Part shown: positions 8,066 to 16,339 of the stretch, piece after piece | How positions within the stretch are numbered: the stretch's first letter is position 1 | Layout: the number at the start of each line of letters is the position of its first letter | Assembly: GCF_000970685.1 (NCBI RefSeq) | Contig: NZ_LAJB01000010.1 | Coordinates: forward strand, 26,025 to 90,024 | Length of the DNA stretch: 64,000 bases | Reading direction: 5' to 3' | Origin: Domibacillus indicus | GTDB taxonomy: Bacteria > Bacillota > Bacilli > Bacillales > Domibacillaceae | The notes under the pieces: model-generated | The model's database searches: none | The model's input: the letters and a program-made list of their open reading frames with translations, nothing else | What the model was told of the DNA's origin: nothing | Translations under genes and position numbers: made by a program

Positions 8066-8905
8066 TTAAAAGGCTGATGAAATAATTGCCTGAACAGCAG
8101 AAAGGGGTATTATTATTTTCTGTTCTTTCTTTATGGAAATAACGGTTACGGCTTCCTGGTCTACTTCATGGATAACGCCGGTAATAACCTGGCCAGGAAG
8201 AATTACTTTTACGTTTTTATGCAGATAGCCAAGCAAAAAAATGGGCAGTGTTATTTTGAAGAAAAGGTGAAGCAGCGCAGGGGAAGAAGCGACCGTTTCG
8301 CCGAATTGAAACATAAGTAACCGGCGGAGCGCAGGATCAATATTGAGCAGCGCCGGCTCTTTATCCAGTCCAGGATGGCGTGTAAAGGATTTTACCACCT
8401 GTATTTTTAAAAATGGAATGATAATTTCCTGTTCTTTTTTCTTTAAAAGCACGAAATCACGTCCAGCGACTTCAACACGTCCAGACTGCTTATAAAAAAG
8501 GGCAGTGCTTTTTCGTGCAGCTTTTTGACTCAGCTTTTTTCGGCGGATATTTGCTTTTGGAGAAACGGCACGGCTTTTCGCTGTTTGTCGGACTGCCAGG
8601 TTTTTTTTTAGTAAAATACTTTTTCTGATATTGGATTTTGTAGCTTGATCTCCTGTTTCTTCAGCAGCTGCCATGTCTTTTTCCGCTTCACGTATAAGAA
8701 TGACTTCTGCCCACTGGCCGATTAAGCCCTCAAATGAAACTCTTCTTCCTTCTTCCGACTGCTCGTTTGATAACGCAAGATTCAGCAGCAGATCATTGGC
8801 TTCCTCAATCTTAGCCTCGAGTTCTTCCTGTTCTTCTTCGGGAAGACAGGAGGACGGAGAAGGAAAAGCCGGCTTTTTTATATCATTCAAATGGTTTTCC
8901 TCCAT
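8066..8905 (-). CDS. MnxD-like spore protein (paralogue of the gene at 14349-15113)
   Basis: This 279-residue protein has no catalytic motif I recognise but is clearly related to the mnxD-position protein at 14349-15113. Both share GRVxxxGRDFVxL, then IPF, then FGETVA followed by hydrophobic residues, in the same order and spacing. Residues 1-60 are acidic, 95-145 strongly basic (Lys/Arg-rich), and the C-terminal half is strand-rich with GxVxxGRDFV and GVIHEVDQEAVTVI segments that look like duplicated small beta-barrels. A longer reading from 8977 would place its first codons in the promoter, so ATG 8905 (AAAGGAAG upstream) is preferred. A near-consensus sigma-K promoter precedes it. A role in the spore coat or exosporium is inferred. 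Confidence 0.72.
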   Translation of the reverse strand: MEENHLNDIKKPAFPSPSSCLPEEEQEELEAKIEEANDLLLNLALSNEQSEEGRRVSFEGLIGQWAEVILIREAEKDMAAAEETGDQATKSNIRKSILLKKNLAVRQTAKSRAVSPKANIRRKKLSQKAARKSTALFYKQSGRVEVAGRDFVLLKKKEQEIIIPFLKIQVVKSFTRHPGLDKEPALLNIDPALRRLLMFQFGETVASSPALLHLFFKITLPIFLLGYLHKNVKVILPGQVITGVIHEVDQEAVTVISIKKEQKIIIPLSAVQAIISSAF

Positions 8906-8976
8906 ATGGATACTTCCTTTCCAAATCAAACGTAGTATTTTTGCCGTGATTGGAAAACGGTCTTGGTTTTTCTTCA

Positions 8977-9003
8977 TATTGTATGTGAATGGTTTTTACT
9001 TGT
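8977..9003 (-). promoter_or_regulatory. Candidate sigma-K promoter of the mnxD-like gene
   Basis: On the minus strand AC (9003-9002), a 16-base spacer and CATACAATA (8985-8977) match the sigma-K consensus AC-N16/17-CATANNNTA. The -10 also fits sigma-E (CATACAAT). The start of transcription would fall about 65 bases before the chosen ATG. Confidence 0.6.
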
Positions 9004-9072
9004 GATTTAAAAGAAAAAATTCCATTTTTTCACGGAAAAGGGCAAGGGGTTTATTCGTATCTAGCAGTCAAG

Positions 9073-9081
9073 CATAAAATA
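9073..9081 (+). promoter_or_regulatory. Possible sigma-K -10 element for the His/Cys-rich gene
   Basis: CATAAAATA matches the sigma-K -10 consensus CATANNNTA, about 100 bases before the ATG at 9182. No good AC -35 lies 16-17 bases upstream, so this is only a candidate. Confidence 0.35.
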
Positions 9082-9181
9082 ATAGCAAGCTGTAAGAAGC
9101 AAAACAAAATCGCCACGCAGCTTTTCTGTATGCTTTTTCGGTGGATTGGCGTTCATTTTAAAGAAAAAGGAGGAAAGAAAA

Positions 9182-9682
9182 ATGAGTACACTAAACTGCC
9201 ATTGTCATGATTTCCGAGAACATCATGATTTCTGCAGCTGCAAGGACCGATACCGCCATAGCGATTCCAATCGGCATGCCCGCCACTCGTATTTGGACGA
9301 TTATCGTTTTGGCCGGCATCATAATAGATGCAGCCGTTGTTTTCGCAGCCGCCTTTCCTATCATGATGGGTACAGCCATGATTCACATGGACGATTTCAT
9401 TACTTCGCAGACAGCTGTTTATGCGATGACAATTTCCGCGTCCGCCTAAGCGGATTAAGAAGCGGCATGGCGTTTCGCCTGCGGCAGCTGATAGATTGCC
9501 GTGTGAGAATGGTTCTTGAAGAAAACGTTAGAGTGCATGGGAAAATTACCTTTATAGGAAGCGATTTTGTTGAAATTGTCAGCGCAGTGAAAAAAGACAA
9601 AAACAAGCACGAGTTTACGAAAAAAGTGCTGCTTGTTCAATTCGATCAAATCAAGATGGTCGAACATGTAGACAAAATGTAA
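9182..9682 (+). CDS. His/Cys-rich protein with C-terminal small beta-barrel-like domain
   Basis: The 166-residue product has two parts. Residues 1-85 contain 13 His and 8 Cys, the Cys falling in four close pairs (CHC, CSC, CSRC, CLC), with many Arg, Asp and Ser, a composition expected of a metal-binding or cross-linked spore-surface protein. Residues 95-166 are strand-rich (LIDCRVRMVLEENVRVHGKI, FIGSDFVEIV, VLLVQFDQIKMVEHV) and resemble the small barrel predicted for MnxF. The ATG at 9182 has AAGGAGGAAAG eight bases upstream; an in-frame extension to 9146 has none. It converges on mnxG, sharing a bidirectional terminator. Metal binding and a role beside MnxG are inferences. No known family assigned. 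Confidence 0.75.
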   Translation: MSTLNCHCHDFREHHDFCSCKDRYRHSDSNRHARHSYLDDYRFGRHHNRCSRCFRSRLSYHDGYSHDSHGRFHYFADSCLCDDNFRVRLSGLRSGMAFRLRQLIDCRVRMVLEENVRVHGKITFIGSDFVEIVSAVKKDKNKHEFTKKVLLVQFDQIKMVEHVDKM

Positions 9683-9704
9683 TTTTTTAGTCGAAAGCGG
9701 TTCG

Positions 9705-9739
9705 GAAAAATCGGTGCTCCGGTGCAGAGCACCGATTTT
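9705..9739. terminator. Bidirectional terminator between the His/Cys-rich gene and mnxG
   Basis: AAAATCGGTGCTC and GAGCACCGATTTT form a perfect 13-bp stem with a seven-base loop. A-rich and T-rich ends allow termination on both strands, fitting the convergent genes. Confidence 0.85.
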
Positions 9740-9758
9740 CAGCTTGACCTGTTTTGTG

Positions 9759-12700
9759 TCAATAGTCCAGAGGAGGCAAATGAGGCTGTGGTTTGCTGTG
9801 AACGCGGATAATGCCCCACATGCCCTGCTCAATATCCCAGCGAATGTTGCCCGAACGGTACATATAGTCACCTGGATAATTGAAAGTGCCTCCTGCACCG
9901 CCCAGCAAATACAAATCGTGTGCTTCACCCGCAACCATGTGGCCGACAACTGAAACATCACTGGAATCCAGCTCTCTTGGATCCTGTTTCCAGTTATGGC
10001 CGTGTAAATGAAACGTGTGGGTTCTTCTCCGTTCTGATGGATTGGTGAGCCGGATGATAACAGGATCACCGGCGTATGCTTCAAAAACAGGAGTGGCCGG
10101 ATCGCCGTGTACCGTTGAACTGAACAAATCGCCTAAAACCGGATGCTTTTTAAAGCGGTTGATCAGCCGCTCCGTTCGGTAATTAAAGCCGCGCGAGCCG
10201 AAATCATACGTGTCGACTTCGTCATCGGGGTCGGATTCCAAAAGGACGCCGTCAACCGGATCAATAATGACTTTGCCCTGCTGATCTTCCAGGCGGACAC
10301 CATCATGCATAATCAAAACGAATTCTCTGGATGAACCGGCAAGCGGATTTTTAAGCACTACATCTGTGCCGGTGACCACGGGCTCCATCGTACGAGGATC
10401 ATGGTACGTTGTGAAACGGGGTTCCGCAATGAAAGCGCCGAACGTTCCAAATGAGCGGTGGTTCCGCAGGTCAGCCATATCCCACATGGCACAGGTCCCC
10501 AGTGCTGACTGCACATGCCAGCGGTACGTAATTGTTTCACCAGGGCCCACTGTCTGGTCCGGGTTAAAGCCGACGGTGTCCCCACTCGAAGTTGTTACGT
10601 CATAATCAAGCAGGCTGGCGTGCAGGGAAATTCGCAGAGAAGGCGGATAAAAGCCCTGCTCCTTCACTGGAGGGTATGGGTGAACGCCGTCTGTAAATGG
10701 AAACAAATCCAATTGCAGCCGGCTTGTTAATGTCACTTCCACAAGATCTCCAATATTGCCTCGAAGCACAAGAGGCTCAGGATTTTTTTTGCCCGATAAA
10801 ATGTCCTCTACATTTTCTTCCAAAGCAAACACGATGCCGTACGGATCATGGTCGCCAAATGAGTTATATAAAATCGGCGTTTGAAACGCGACTACGCTGT
10901 ATTGCCGGACGGGCGGATCATGCGCCAATTCTGGCGGCAGCGTGCACTGCGGATCGGCAGGCGCCGGCGGTTTTCCGGTTACTTCCGGCAGCGGTCTTGT
11001 TCTCGGTTCGGGCAGCGGCTGGTCAGCCAATGGAATTAAGTGCTCCACTTCCTGATCATAGGCCCGGATCAGTCCCCATGTGCCATTCCACACATCTTCT
11101 TCTGTTTCAAAAGCCCATAAATAGTCTCCGGATTTTGGAATATACATTTCAAATGTAAAGGATTCTGAAATACCGATATGCTGCTGCGAACGAAGCTCGG
11201 AATCTTCGCTCGGACGATCCTGCGGCCACCTTAATCCATGAACGTTAAAGCTGTGGGATTCTTCATGGGCACCCTGCAGCAGTCGAATCCGGATCGGGTC
11301 TCCTTCATAAGCGTATAAGATGGGGGTAACCGGGTCGCCGTTCACATAAGAGCTGAATGAATATGCCGGATCACAGTTCTTGCCGAGCCGGAATTGCAGC
11401 GGCTCATTTTTAAAATTAACCGCAAAAATGCCGGGGTCATCCAGAGAACCGGGGTACTGCGGCGGCTGGATCGGACAGCCGTCTTTATCAAACAAATAAA
11501 CGAAATCCTGGACGAACAGGGAAAAATCACGGTAGTCAGGGATAAGCGGGTTATGGACAGTAATCTGGGCACCGCATTCTGTTTCTTCACCGGTTTCAGA
11601 ATCAAGGAACCTGGAAAAGCGGGGCTGAACGACAATCGCTCCGAAAACACCGTGCTGCTGATGCGAAAGAGCAAATAAATGATCATGAACGAAAAAAGCT
11701 TTTAATTCGGTATCAGCAAAATATTCATAGCGGATTGTTTCATTCGGCAGAACAGAGCTGTCATAATTCCAGCCAACATTGGAACCATCGGCAACCAGAA
11801 CATCAAATTTGACAAAATGAACATGAAAAGCCGACTCATAAGTGCGGGTGACCAGCTGGAATGCATCACCATCAAGTATATGGGGCAGCCGATTGGTAAA
11901 ATTTAAACGAATACAGGTATTAGCCGGCACATGCAACACAAGCGGCTCGGGCTCTTTTTTGCCAGACAGCACATCATCCACTTCTTCATCGAGCACATAT
12001 ATTCTTCCTTTTGGGTCATACCAGCTCTGCTTGTTATAAACAATGGGCAATTCGATAAGAGATACATTAAATTCTACGACAAACGGATTACCCAGGCTCG
12101 TATCAACAAAAACAGCGCCCGGCCTGGCATCTGGTATGGCCGCATTTTTTTCAAGTTCGGTCATTTCCCGGCCGCCGACAATACCGAGAGGAGGCCTTGG
12201 CGCCTTGCAGCCCACTTTTCCCGGAATAAAATTGGGGAACCCCGGCTGTTCTTTTGTTGGAAGCGGAGGAAGGGGGCGGTCCGGCAGAGGCTGGAGCGGC
12301 GCAATCGGCCTGCCGTTCGGGTAGCACTGGCTTCCATCCTGGAGTTTATCGAAAATACGGTTCATTCCCCACATTCCTACTTCAAAGTGAGGATATAAAT
12401 GACAGTGAATGATAACATCGCCAATGGAACCGGGCAGGCTGCCAAGCCCGTATAGTGGCTGGACATTGTAGTGCGTCTGCGGGCTGATTGACTGGGCATC
12501 AATAATTTCTGACTGCACATTCCCCGGATCCCTGAGCCACTGATGTGCATGGTAGTGGAATACATGCGTTTCTTTGGCAGCTCCATGAATAAGGCGGATA
12601 ATAGCCGGATCATCCCGGTAGCCGCGCAGAATAGGAGTGGCGGGATCACCAAATGTCCAGGAATCATGATGAACTTCCTCGCCTTCCACTTCAGGTGACA

Positions 12701-13406
12701 CGACTCCTTCCTCCACCAGCCTCAGGCGGTTCTCAAGAGGTTCATAGCGGTAGTTTACACCGTGAAATGATTCGGCTTCCTGGTTTGTGACGGGATTAAG
12801 CGGGCGGTTGCCAGTTAAATCATTGACTTCCATTTCATCATGGAAAAACCATGCAAACTCGCGGAAAGAGGGAAGAAAAGGGTTATGGATATCCGCGTAA
12901 ACGCCGCTGCTCAGTGGTCCGCCCGTTACAGGATCAGTCCACCAGGAGCCTCTTTTTTCAACGAGCAATGTACCGAAAAGGCCCTGAATGCTGGAGCCTT
13001 CTTCACTGCTCGATACGTTGCCGACATCCGTGAAAAAACAAATTCCTTCATGAGTAGTCTGTAAGCGGTACAGAAGGCTTTCCCCGCATTCTGCCAGGGA
13101 GGGCGGATTGTACCCGACATTGGCACCATCTGACGTCAGCACGTTATAATCGAGATCTTGAAAGTGCATGCCGGCTGCAAAGGGAAGCTGGTTTTCAAAG
13201 AGAATCTCAACTGTGTCTCCCTCGTTGGCCCTGATCGTCAGCGGCTGGACAAGATCCACCGGAGTAAACGGGTTTTTTCGTACCAGTTCTTTTACGGCTT
13301 CTTCATTTTCTTTCAGTACGTACATTCTTCCGTCTGGGTTGTGGTCGCCAAAATTGTTGACCACAATCCGGATTGGAACCGCCACTACATGATAACGCCG
13401 TATCAT
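9759..13406 (-). CDS. mnxG: MnxG-type giant multicopper oxidase, manganese(II) oxidase
   Basis: MnxG oxidises Mn(II) to Mn(III) and Mn(IV), depositing MnO2 on marine Bacillus spores. The 1215-residue product matches the family's unusual length (about 1217). Copper-ligand motifs are visible: HVFHYHAHQW (281-290), HCHLYPHFEVGM (334-345, a type-1 site with HCH, His and Met), FVHDHL with HQQHG (572-586), HSFNVHGLRW near 725 and HTFHLHGHNW (1130-1139). Three copies of a YxxxxxxxPIxxNxxxDxxG-like opening mark successive two-domain units, fitting six cupredoxin domains. No signal peptide, as expected for mother-cell synthesis and spore assembly. GGGAGG precedes the ATG. It is last in the mnxDEFG arm, 16 bases after mnxF. 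Substrate specificity is inferred from the family. Confidence 0.92.
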   Translation of the reverse strand: MIRRYHVVAVPIRIVVNNFGDHNPDGRMYVLKENEEAVKELVRKNPFTPVDLVQPLTIRANEGDTVEILFENQLPFAAGMHFQDLDYNVLTSDGANVGYNPPSLAECGESLLYRLQTTHEGICFFTDVGNVSSSEEGSSIQGLFGTLLVEKRGSWWTDPVTGGPLSSGVYADIHNPFLPSFREFAWFFHDEMEVNDLTGNRPLNPVTNQEAESFHGVNYRYEPLENRLRLVEEGVVSPEVEGEEVHHDSWTFGDPATPILRGYRDDPAIIRLIHGAAKETHVFHYHAHQWLRDPGNVQSEIIDAQSISPQTHYNVQPLYGLGSLPGSIGDVIIHCHLYPHFEVGMWGMNRIFDKLQDGSQCYPNGRPIAPLQPLPDRPLPPLPTKEQPGFPNFIPGKVGCKAPRPPLGIVGGREMTELEKNAAIPDARPGAVFVDTSLGNPFVVEFNVSLIELPIVYNKQSWYDPKGRIYVLDEEVDDVLSGKKEPEPLVLHVPANTCIRLNFTNRLPHILDGDAFQLVTRTYESAFHVHFVKFDVLVADGSNVGWNYDSSVLPNETIRYEYFADTELKAFFVHDHLFALSHQQHGVFGAIVVQPRFSRFLDSETGEETECGAQITVHNPLIPDYRDFSLFVQDFVYLFDKDGCPIQPPQYPGSLDDPGIFAVNFKNEPLQFRLGKNCDPAYSFSSYVNGDPVTPILYAYEGDPIRIRLLQGAHEESHSFNVHGLRWPQDRPSEDSELRSQQHIGISESFTFEMYIPKSGDYLWAFETEEDVWNGTWGLIRAYDQEVEHLIPLADQPLPEPRTRPLPEVTGKPPAPADPQCTLPPELAHDPPVRQYSVVAFQTPILYNSFGDHDPYGIVFALEENVEDILSGKKNPEPLVLRGNIGDLVEVTLTSRLQLDLFPFTDGVHPYPPVKEQGFYPPSLRISLHASLLDYDVTTSSGDTVGFNPDQTVGPGETITYRWHVQSALGTCAMWDMADLRNHRSFGTFGAFIAEPRFTTYHDPRTMEPVVTGTDVVLKNPLAGSSREFVLIMHDGVRLEDQQGKVIIDPVDGVLLESDPDDEVDTYDFGSRGFNYRTERLINRFKKHPVLGDLFSSTVHGDPATPVFEAYAGDPVIIRLTNPSERRRTHTFHLHGHNWKQDPRELDSSDVSVVGHMVAGEAHDLYLLGGAGGTFNYPGDYMYRSGNIRWDIEQGMWGIIRVHSKPQPHLPPLDY

Positions 13407-13422
13407 CGTTTTCCCTCCCTTG

Positions 13423-13719
13423 TTACACCATGTCGTTTAACTCTGGAATCCGCGGTTCACCGGGAAACTCAATATAAAATACTTCAATATGAGGGATATG
13501 AATGAGCCAGATCCGCTTTTCTAATGCAGCAAAATGGGTTGTTTCTACAAATAACTCCACATTGTTTTCTTTTAAAGAAATAATTTTACCGATAAACAGA
13601 AAAGGATAGGAGGGTGTCAGGATAAAGATTTTATGGCCAATCGCTCCCTTAAACTGGTCGATAAGCGCCTGTTCTTCTGCTGTACTAGAGTGAGGAAAAC
13701 TGGATGAATTAAGTGTCAT
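13423..13719 (-). CDS. mnxF: MnxF, small subunit of the Mn oxidase complex
   Basis: MnxF is a small partner that co-assembles with MnxE and MnxG; the known complex has several small subunits per MnxG, and they bind extra copper. This 98-residue product sits directly upstream of mnxG, as in marine Bacillus. It shows a strand-rich core (KIFILTPSYPFLFIGKIISL, VELFVET, IWLIHIPHIEVFYIE) ending in PGEPRIPEL, which agrees with my recollection of the MnxF pattern. AAAGGAAGG precedes the ATG. The fold looks like a small barrel, similar to the C-terminal part of the protein at 9182-9682. Confidence 0.85.
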   Translation of the reverse strand: MTLNSSSFPHSSTAEEQALIDQFKGAIGHKIFILTPSYPFLFIGKIISLKENNVELFVETTHFAALEKRIWLIHIPHIEVFYIEFPGEPRIPELNDMV

Positions 13720-13742
13720 TTTTTAACCTTCCTTTCCTGTTT

Positions 13743-14321
13743 TTAAACGAGCGGGAACCGGGCATCGCAATCAAAGCAAGGAGTCAGGTGAGATATTTTT
13801 CCCAAAGGAAAGGACAGCGGCGTTGGAAACTGAAAGAATGGGGCGTTTAAAATTTTAATTGTAACTGGATCAATTGTCAGGTGGCCTTTGCCGACCTCAA
13901 CAATAGGTCCGCAAAAAATAGGCCTGAACGTCTGGCCGAGTAAATTTAATTGAGGTGACTCTGTAACAAGAAGCACACTTTCTCCTAATAAAACATTCAG
14001 TTCCTTAAAGAAGCTGTCGGCTTTCCTGTCATCGTCCTCATCTTCCTCTTCATCATCGTAGTCCTCTTCATCCCCTTCATAATCATCATCATAGTCCTCA
14101 ACTTCATCACTGTTAATATTCTTATCGTCCTTACTCTCATCAATATTGTGAGAAGTTTCGTTCTCACCCTGGTTTGTAATGGTTTGTTCTTTTATTTCCA
14201 TTTCCGTATTTGTAATTTCGTTTTCATCGCTAACCGTTTCGCCGATGCCGGCTTTTCCTTCATGCTCTCCGGCTATTGTTTCTTCTCGCTGTTCGTTTTT
14301 TTTGTTTTGTGCTTCGCTCAT
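13743..14321 (-). CDS. mnxE: MnxE-like subunit with long acidic N-terminal extension
   Basis: The C-terminal ~90 residues match the MnxE pattern (ESPQLNLLGQTFRPIFCGPI, then LTIDPVTIKILNAPF, FPTPLSFP, ending FPLV), the small copper-binding partner of MnxG. The first ~100 residues are different: Glu/Asn/Asp-rich, peaking in an almost pure Asp/Glu/Tyr run around residues 75-98. My recollection is that described MnxE proteins are about 110 residues with only a short leader, so this one is nearly twice the usual size. The acidic tract could bind Mn(II) or other divalent cations near the active complex (inference). AAAGGAGAG precedes the ATG. It lies 23 bases upstream of mnxF in one operon. Confidence 0.85.
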   Translation of the reverse strand: MSEAQNKKNEQREETIAGEHEGKAGIGETVSDENEITNTEMEIKEQTITNQGENETSHNIDESKDDKNINSDEVEDYDDDYEGDEEDYDDEEEDEDDDRKADSFFKELNVLLGESVLLVTESPQLNLLGQTFRPIFCGPIVEVGKGHLTIDPVTIKILNAPFFQFPTPLSFPLGKISHLTPCFDCDARFPLV

Positions 14322-14348
14322 TTTAACTCTCCTTTACTGATTGAGTAA

Positions 14349-15113
14349 TTACCAGTCAAGCTTTTTAATTATTCGTCGGCCAATTAATGGAAGGAGACTC
14401 AAGTAAGGTATGCTCCGGATCAGAACAATATGAGCCAGATCAATATCGTTTTTTTCGTTAAAAAAAGAAACATAGAGAATTTTTTTTCTGGTTTCTTCAA
14501 TCTTTCCGGTGACCGCGTTTTTTTCTGTTTCAACCCGCACCCATGATGACTTCCAGGAATTCAAGCTGCTAGCAAGCGTTTCTTCATAAAACTGCTGAAT
14601 TAATGTCTCGCGTCGGGCAACTGTTTCACCAAAGTTCGAAAGAAGGCGCTCTTTTAGCTGATTGTCATAAATAATATTCTGGTGTGTTGTAGAGTAGAGA
14701 GGCACACCAGAGGGAATGTTCGCCGATTCAATTGCGTGAAAAGGAATCCACATTCGTTCCTTTGGAGTGGTAAGCATGACAAAATCACGGCCAATAGCGT
14801 TTACCCTGCCCGTTGTTTTAACAACTTCATTGCCGTTCTGCAAAAAAATGATCACCTGCTGGTTTCGCCGCATTTTCAGAAACTTTTTTAGCATTAAAAC
14901 CTTTCTTTTTTCGGGAGCAGCTTTTGCAATCTGCAGCAGATTTGCCTGCTCCTTATATTCGGCAAACAGCCGTATTTCTTCTGTCGGTACCGGCCCAGCG
15001 GGGGAGCTGAAGCCTTCCTTTGCTTCAGGAAACTTATCTTTATTTCGTGGTTCACGTTGTCTTTTTTCAAGCAACAAGGAAATATATTCATCCAGTCTTA
15101 TACCGGTTTTCAT
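14349..15113 (-). CDS. mnxD: MnxD-position protein, first gene of the mnxDEFG arm
   Basis: The symbol is assigned by position (immediately before mnxE) and by likeness to the paralogue at 8066-8905; the exact relation to the described MnxD needs an alignment. The 254-residue soluble protein has a helical N-terminal half with a basic segment (KRKVLMLKKFLKMRRN, residues ~75-90), then strand-rich sequence with GRVNAIGRDFVML and WIPFHAIE, FGETVARRE near 175, and a hydrophobic C terminus. No cofactor motif is seen. Start ATG 15113 has GAGGGGG upstream; the alternative GTG five codons earlier overlaps that site. Its role in Mn oxidation is not established by the sequence. Confidence 0.7.
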   Translation of the reverse strand: MKTGIRLDEYISLLLEKRQREPRNKDKFPEAKEGFSSPAGPVPTEEIRLFAEYKEQANLLQIAKAAPEKRKVLMLKKFLKMRRNQQVIIFLQNGNEVVKTTGRVNAIGRDFVMLTTPKERMWIPFHAIESANIPSGVPLYSTTHQNIIYDNQLKERLLSNFGETVARRETLIQQFYEETLASSLNSWKSSWVRVETEKNAVTGKIEETRKKILYVSFFNEKNDIDLAHIVLIRSIPYLSLLPLIGRRIIKKLDW

Positions 15114-15448
15114 CTGCTTCCCCCTCACTCAGAACTACAGGAAATTTATATGTGGGGGAATTTTGATTATTCTTTCAGAAAAGCTGAAGGCTTGATTGCT
15201 TTGTGAGGTTAAGTGTTGAAGGAGAAATTGCTGCCAGCAAACTTAGCAAAATTAGTTAGACGCATTATACGGGCCCGGGCACATCTTCATACGATATAAA
15301 ACCGGGTGAAAACTTGAGATCAAAAAGAAGGAGCTGAACGGGCGAATAACTCATCGGGAATACGAGCAGTGCAGCACTGAAAAGAACTGATACGCAAAAA
15401 ATTTCCTGAATGAACAATTCGGATCACAATGGAAAGGAGGAGAAGAAG
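15114..15448. promoter_or_regulatory. Divergent control region of the two mnx arms
   Basis: The 335-base gap separates mnxD (leftward) from the acidic spore-surface-like gene (rightward). The rightward promoter is annotated separately. Leftward, CATATAAAT lies at about 15155-15147 on the minus strand and only partly fits the sigma-K -10, with no AC at the right distance, so the mnxD promoter is unproven. A GGGCCCGGGC block lies at 15271-15280. Confidence 0.5.
15268..15296 (+). promoter_or_regulatory. Consensus sigma-K promoter
   Basis: TACG (15268-15271), a 16-base spacer and CATACGATA (15288-15296) match the sigma-K consensus mACm-N16-CATANNNTA. Transcription would run into the gene at 15449. 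The mnx operon of Bacillus SG-1 is reported to be expressed late in sporulation, which fits. Confidence 0.7.
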
Positions 15449-16045
15449 GTGAACTTCAAAAAAAGAAAGGTTAAAAAATTATATACGTCAGGACCTGTGA
15501 TAAATGCCACAAATGCTCAAGCGGCGCAAGAGCTGTGGGTATCGGTTATGAATTTTGATCATTCTGAAGTTAAAGTAGAAGTAGAAGTATTGAATTGGGG
15601 CGATCCCGCTGTTTCTTCTGGCCTTGTCACAACACCGGCTGGTATGGCCATACCGATGAAAGCGATGGCTGTACCAGTTATGCCGGCAGAACAAGTAAAA
15701 GTTCCTGCCTGGCAGACACAGCACTTTTTTGCGGATTTATTAACAGGAGCCCCTTTAGCAGGGCCTGTTCTTTCATTTGAAATTCGCGTAACAGTCATTA
15801 CTGATGACCCTCAGGCGAATGTGGTCTTTAACGCAGCCATCCTTGCTGCAGAAGCAGAAGAACTTCCAGAAGCTGAAGAGGCTGATGAAGATGAAGCAGA
15901 AGCTGCTGAGCTGACTGAGCTTGTGGCAGAGGAAGAAGAGGAAGAGGCTGAGGATGAAGCAGAAGCCGAAGCAGCTGCTTCTGTTACAGCTGCTTTTGTG
16001 CCGTTTAAAGATTTTGTTTTATTAGAACTGAAGAAGCTGAAGTAA
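15449..16045 (+). CDS. Acidic-tailed putative spore-surface protein
   Basis: I do not recognise the family with certainty. The 198-residue product has a basic start (NFKKRKVKKLY), then a strand-rich domain (~10-130) beginning SGPVINATNAQAAQELWVSV with VKVEVEVLNWGD and FEIRVTVITDDPQ. This resembles the beta-sandwich proteins of Bacillus spore surfaces. An extremely acidic Ala/Glu/Asp tail (~135-180) precedes a short hydrophobic end. The start is taken as GTG 15449 because AAAGGAGG lies eight bases upstream; the in-frame ATG at 15410 has no site. A consensus sigma-K promoter lies 150 bases upstream. Its place between the two mnx arms suggests a mineral-binding or matrix role (inference). Confidence 0.75.
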   Translation: MNFKKRKVKKLYTSGPVINATNAQAAQELWVSVMNFDHSEVKVEVEVLNWGDPAVSSGLVTTPAGMAIPMKAMAVPVMPAEQVKVPAWQTQHFFADLLTGAPLAGPVLSFEIRVTVITDDPQANVVFNAAILAAEAEELPEAEEADEDEAEAAELTELVAEEEEEEAEDEAEAEAAASVTAAFVPFKDFVLLELKKLK

Positions 16046-16339
16046 AAGCGGCTGTGCCTGTGCCGCTCAGAGAAGGTTTCATGTCGGGTAATAAAGTAAA
16101 GCAGAAGATGTTTTTTGAAAAGGCTCCCGGCCAGCCCGAGGGGCTTTTTCATTCTGTTGAAATAAGAGAGAAGCTGTCTCGCGCTTCTGCAGGTTCAGTT
16201 CAGCCTGTTTGCGATCTTTTGAAAGAAACTAGCGCATTTCTGGCTGATAGAAGAAATATTGGCTCAAAGAACTGCATATTGATAACAGCGAAAAAGCAGC
16301 CGCTTCTTTGGCTGATAAAAGTGAGGTGCCAGGAAGGTT
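16046..16339. other. Intergenic region before mnxA
   Basis: This 294-base gap has a hairpin right after the stop (AGCGGC/GCCGCT, 16047-16067), but no T-run, so read-through into the mnxABC arm is possible. A reading frame from 16081 exists but overlaps mnxA out of frame and looks like chance. No second promoter was assigned. Confidence 0.4.

Noticed and set aside
9207..9449. A hydrophobic 80-residue reading frame inside the His/Cys-rich gene
   Set aside because: It has no ribosome binding site at its ATG, and its membrane-like look follows from reading the His/Arg/Asp codons of the other frame out of register.
15147..15155. CATATAAAT on the minus strand as a sigma-K -10 for mnxD
   Set aside because: The last two bases do not fit CATANNNTA and no AC lies 16-17 bases upstream, so it is mentioned only as a weak candidate.
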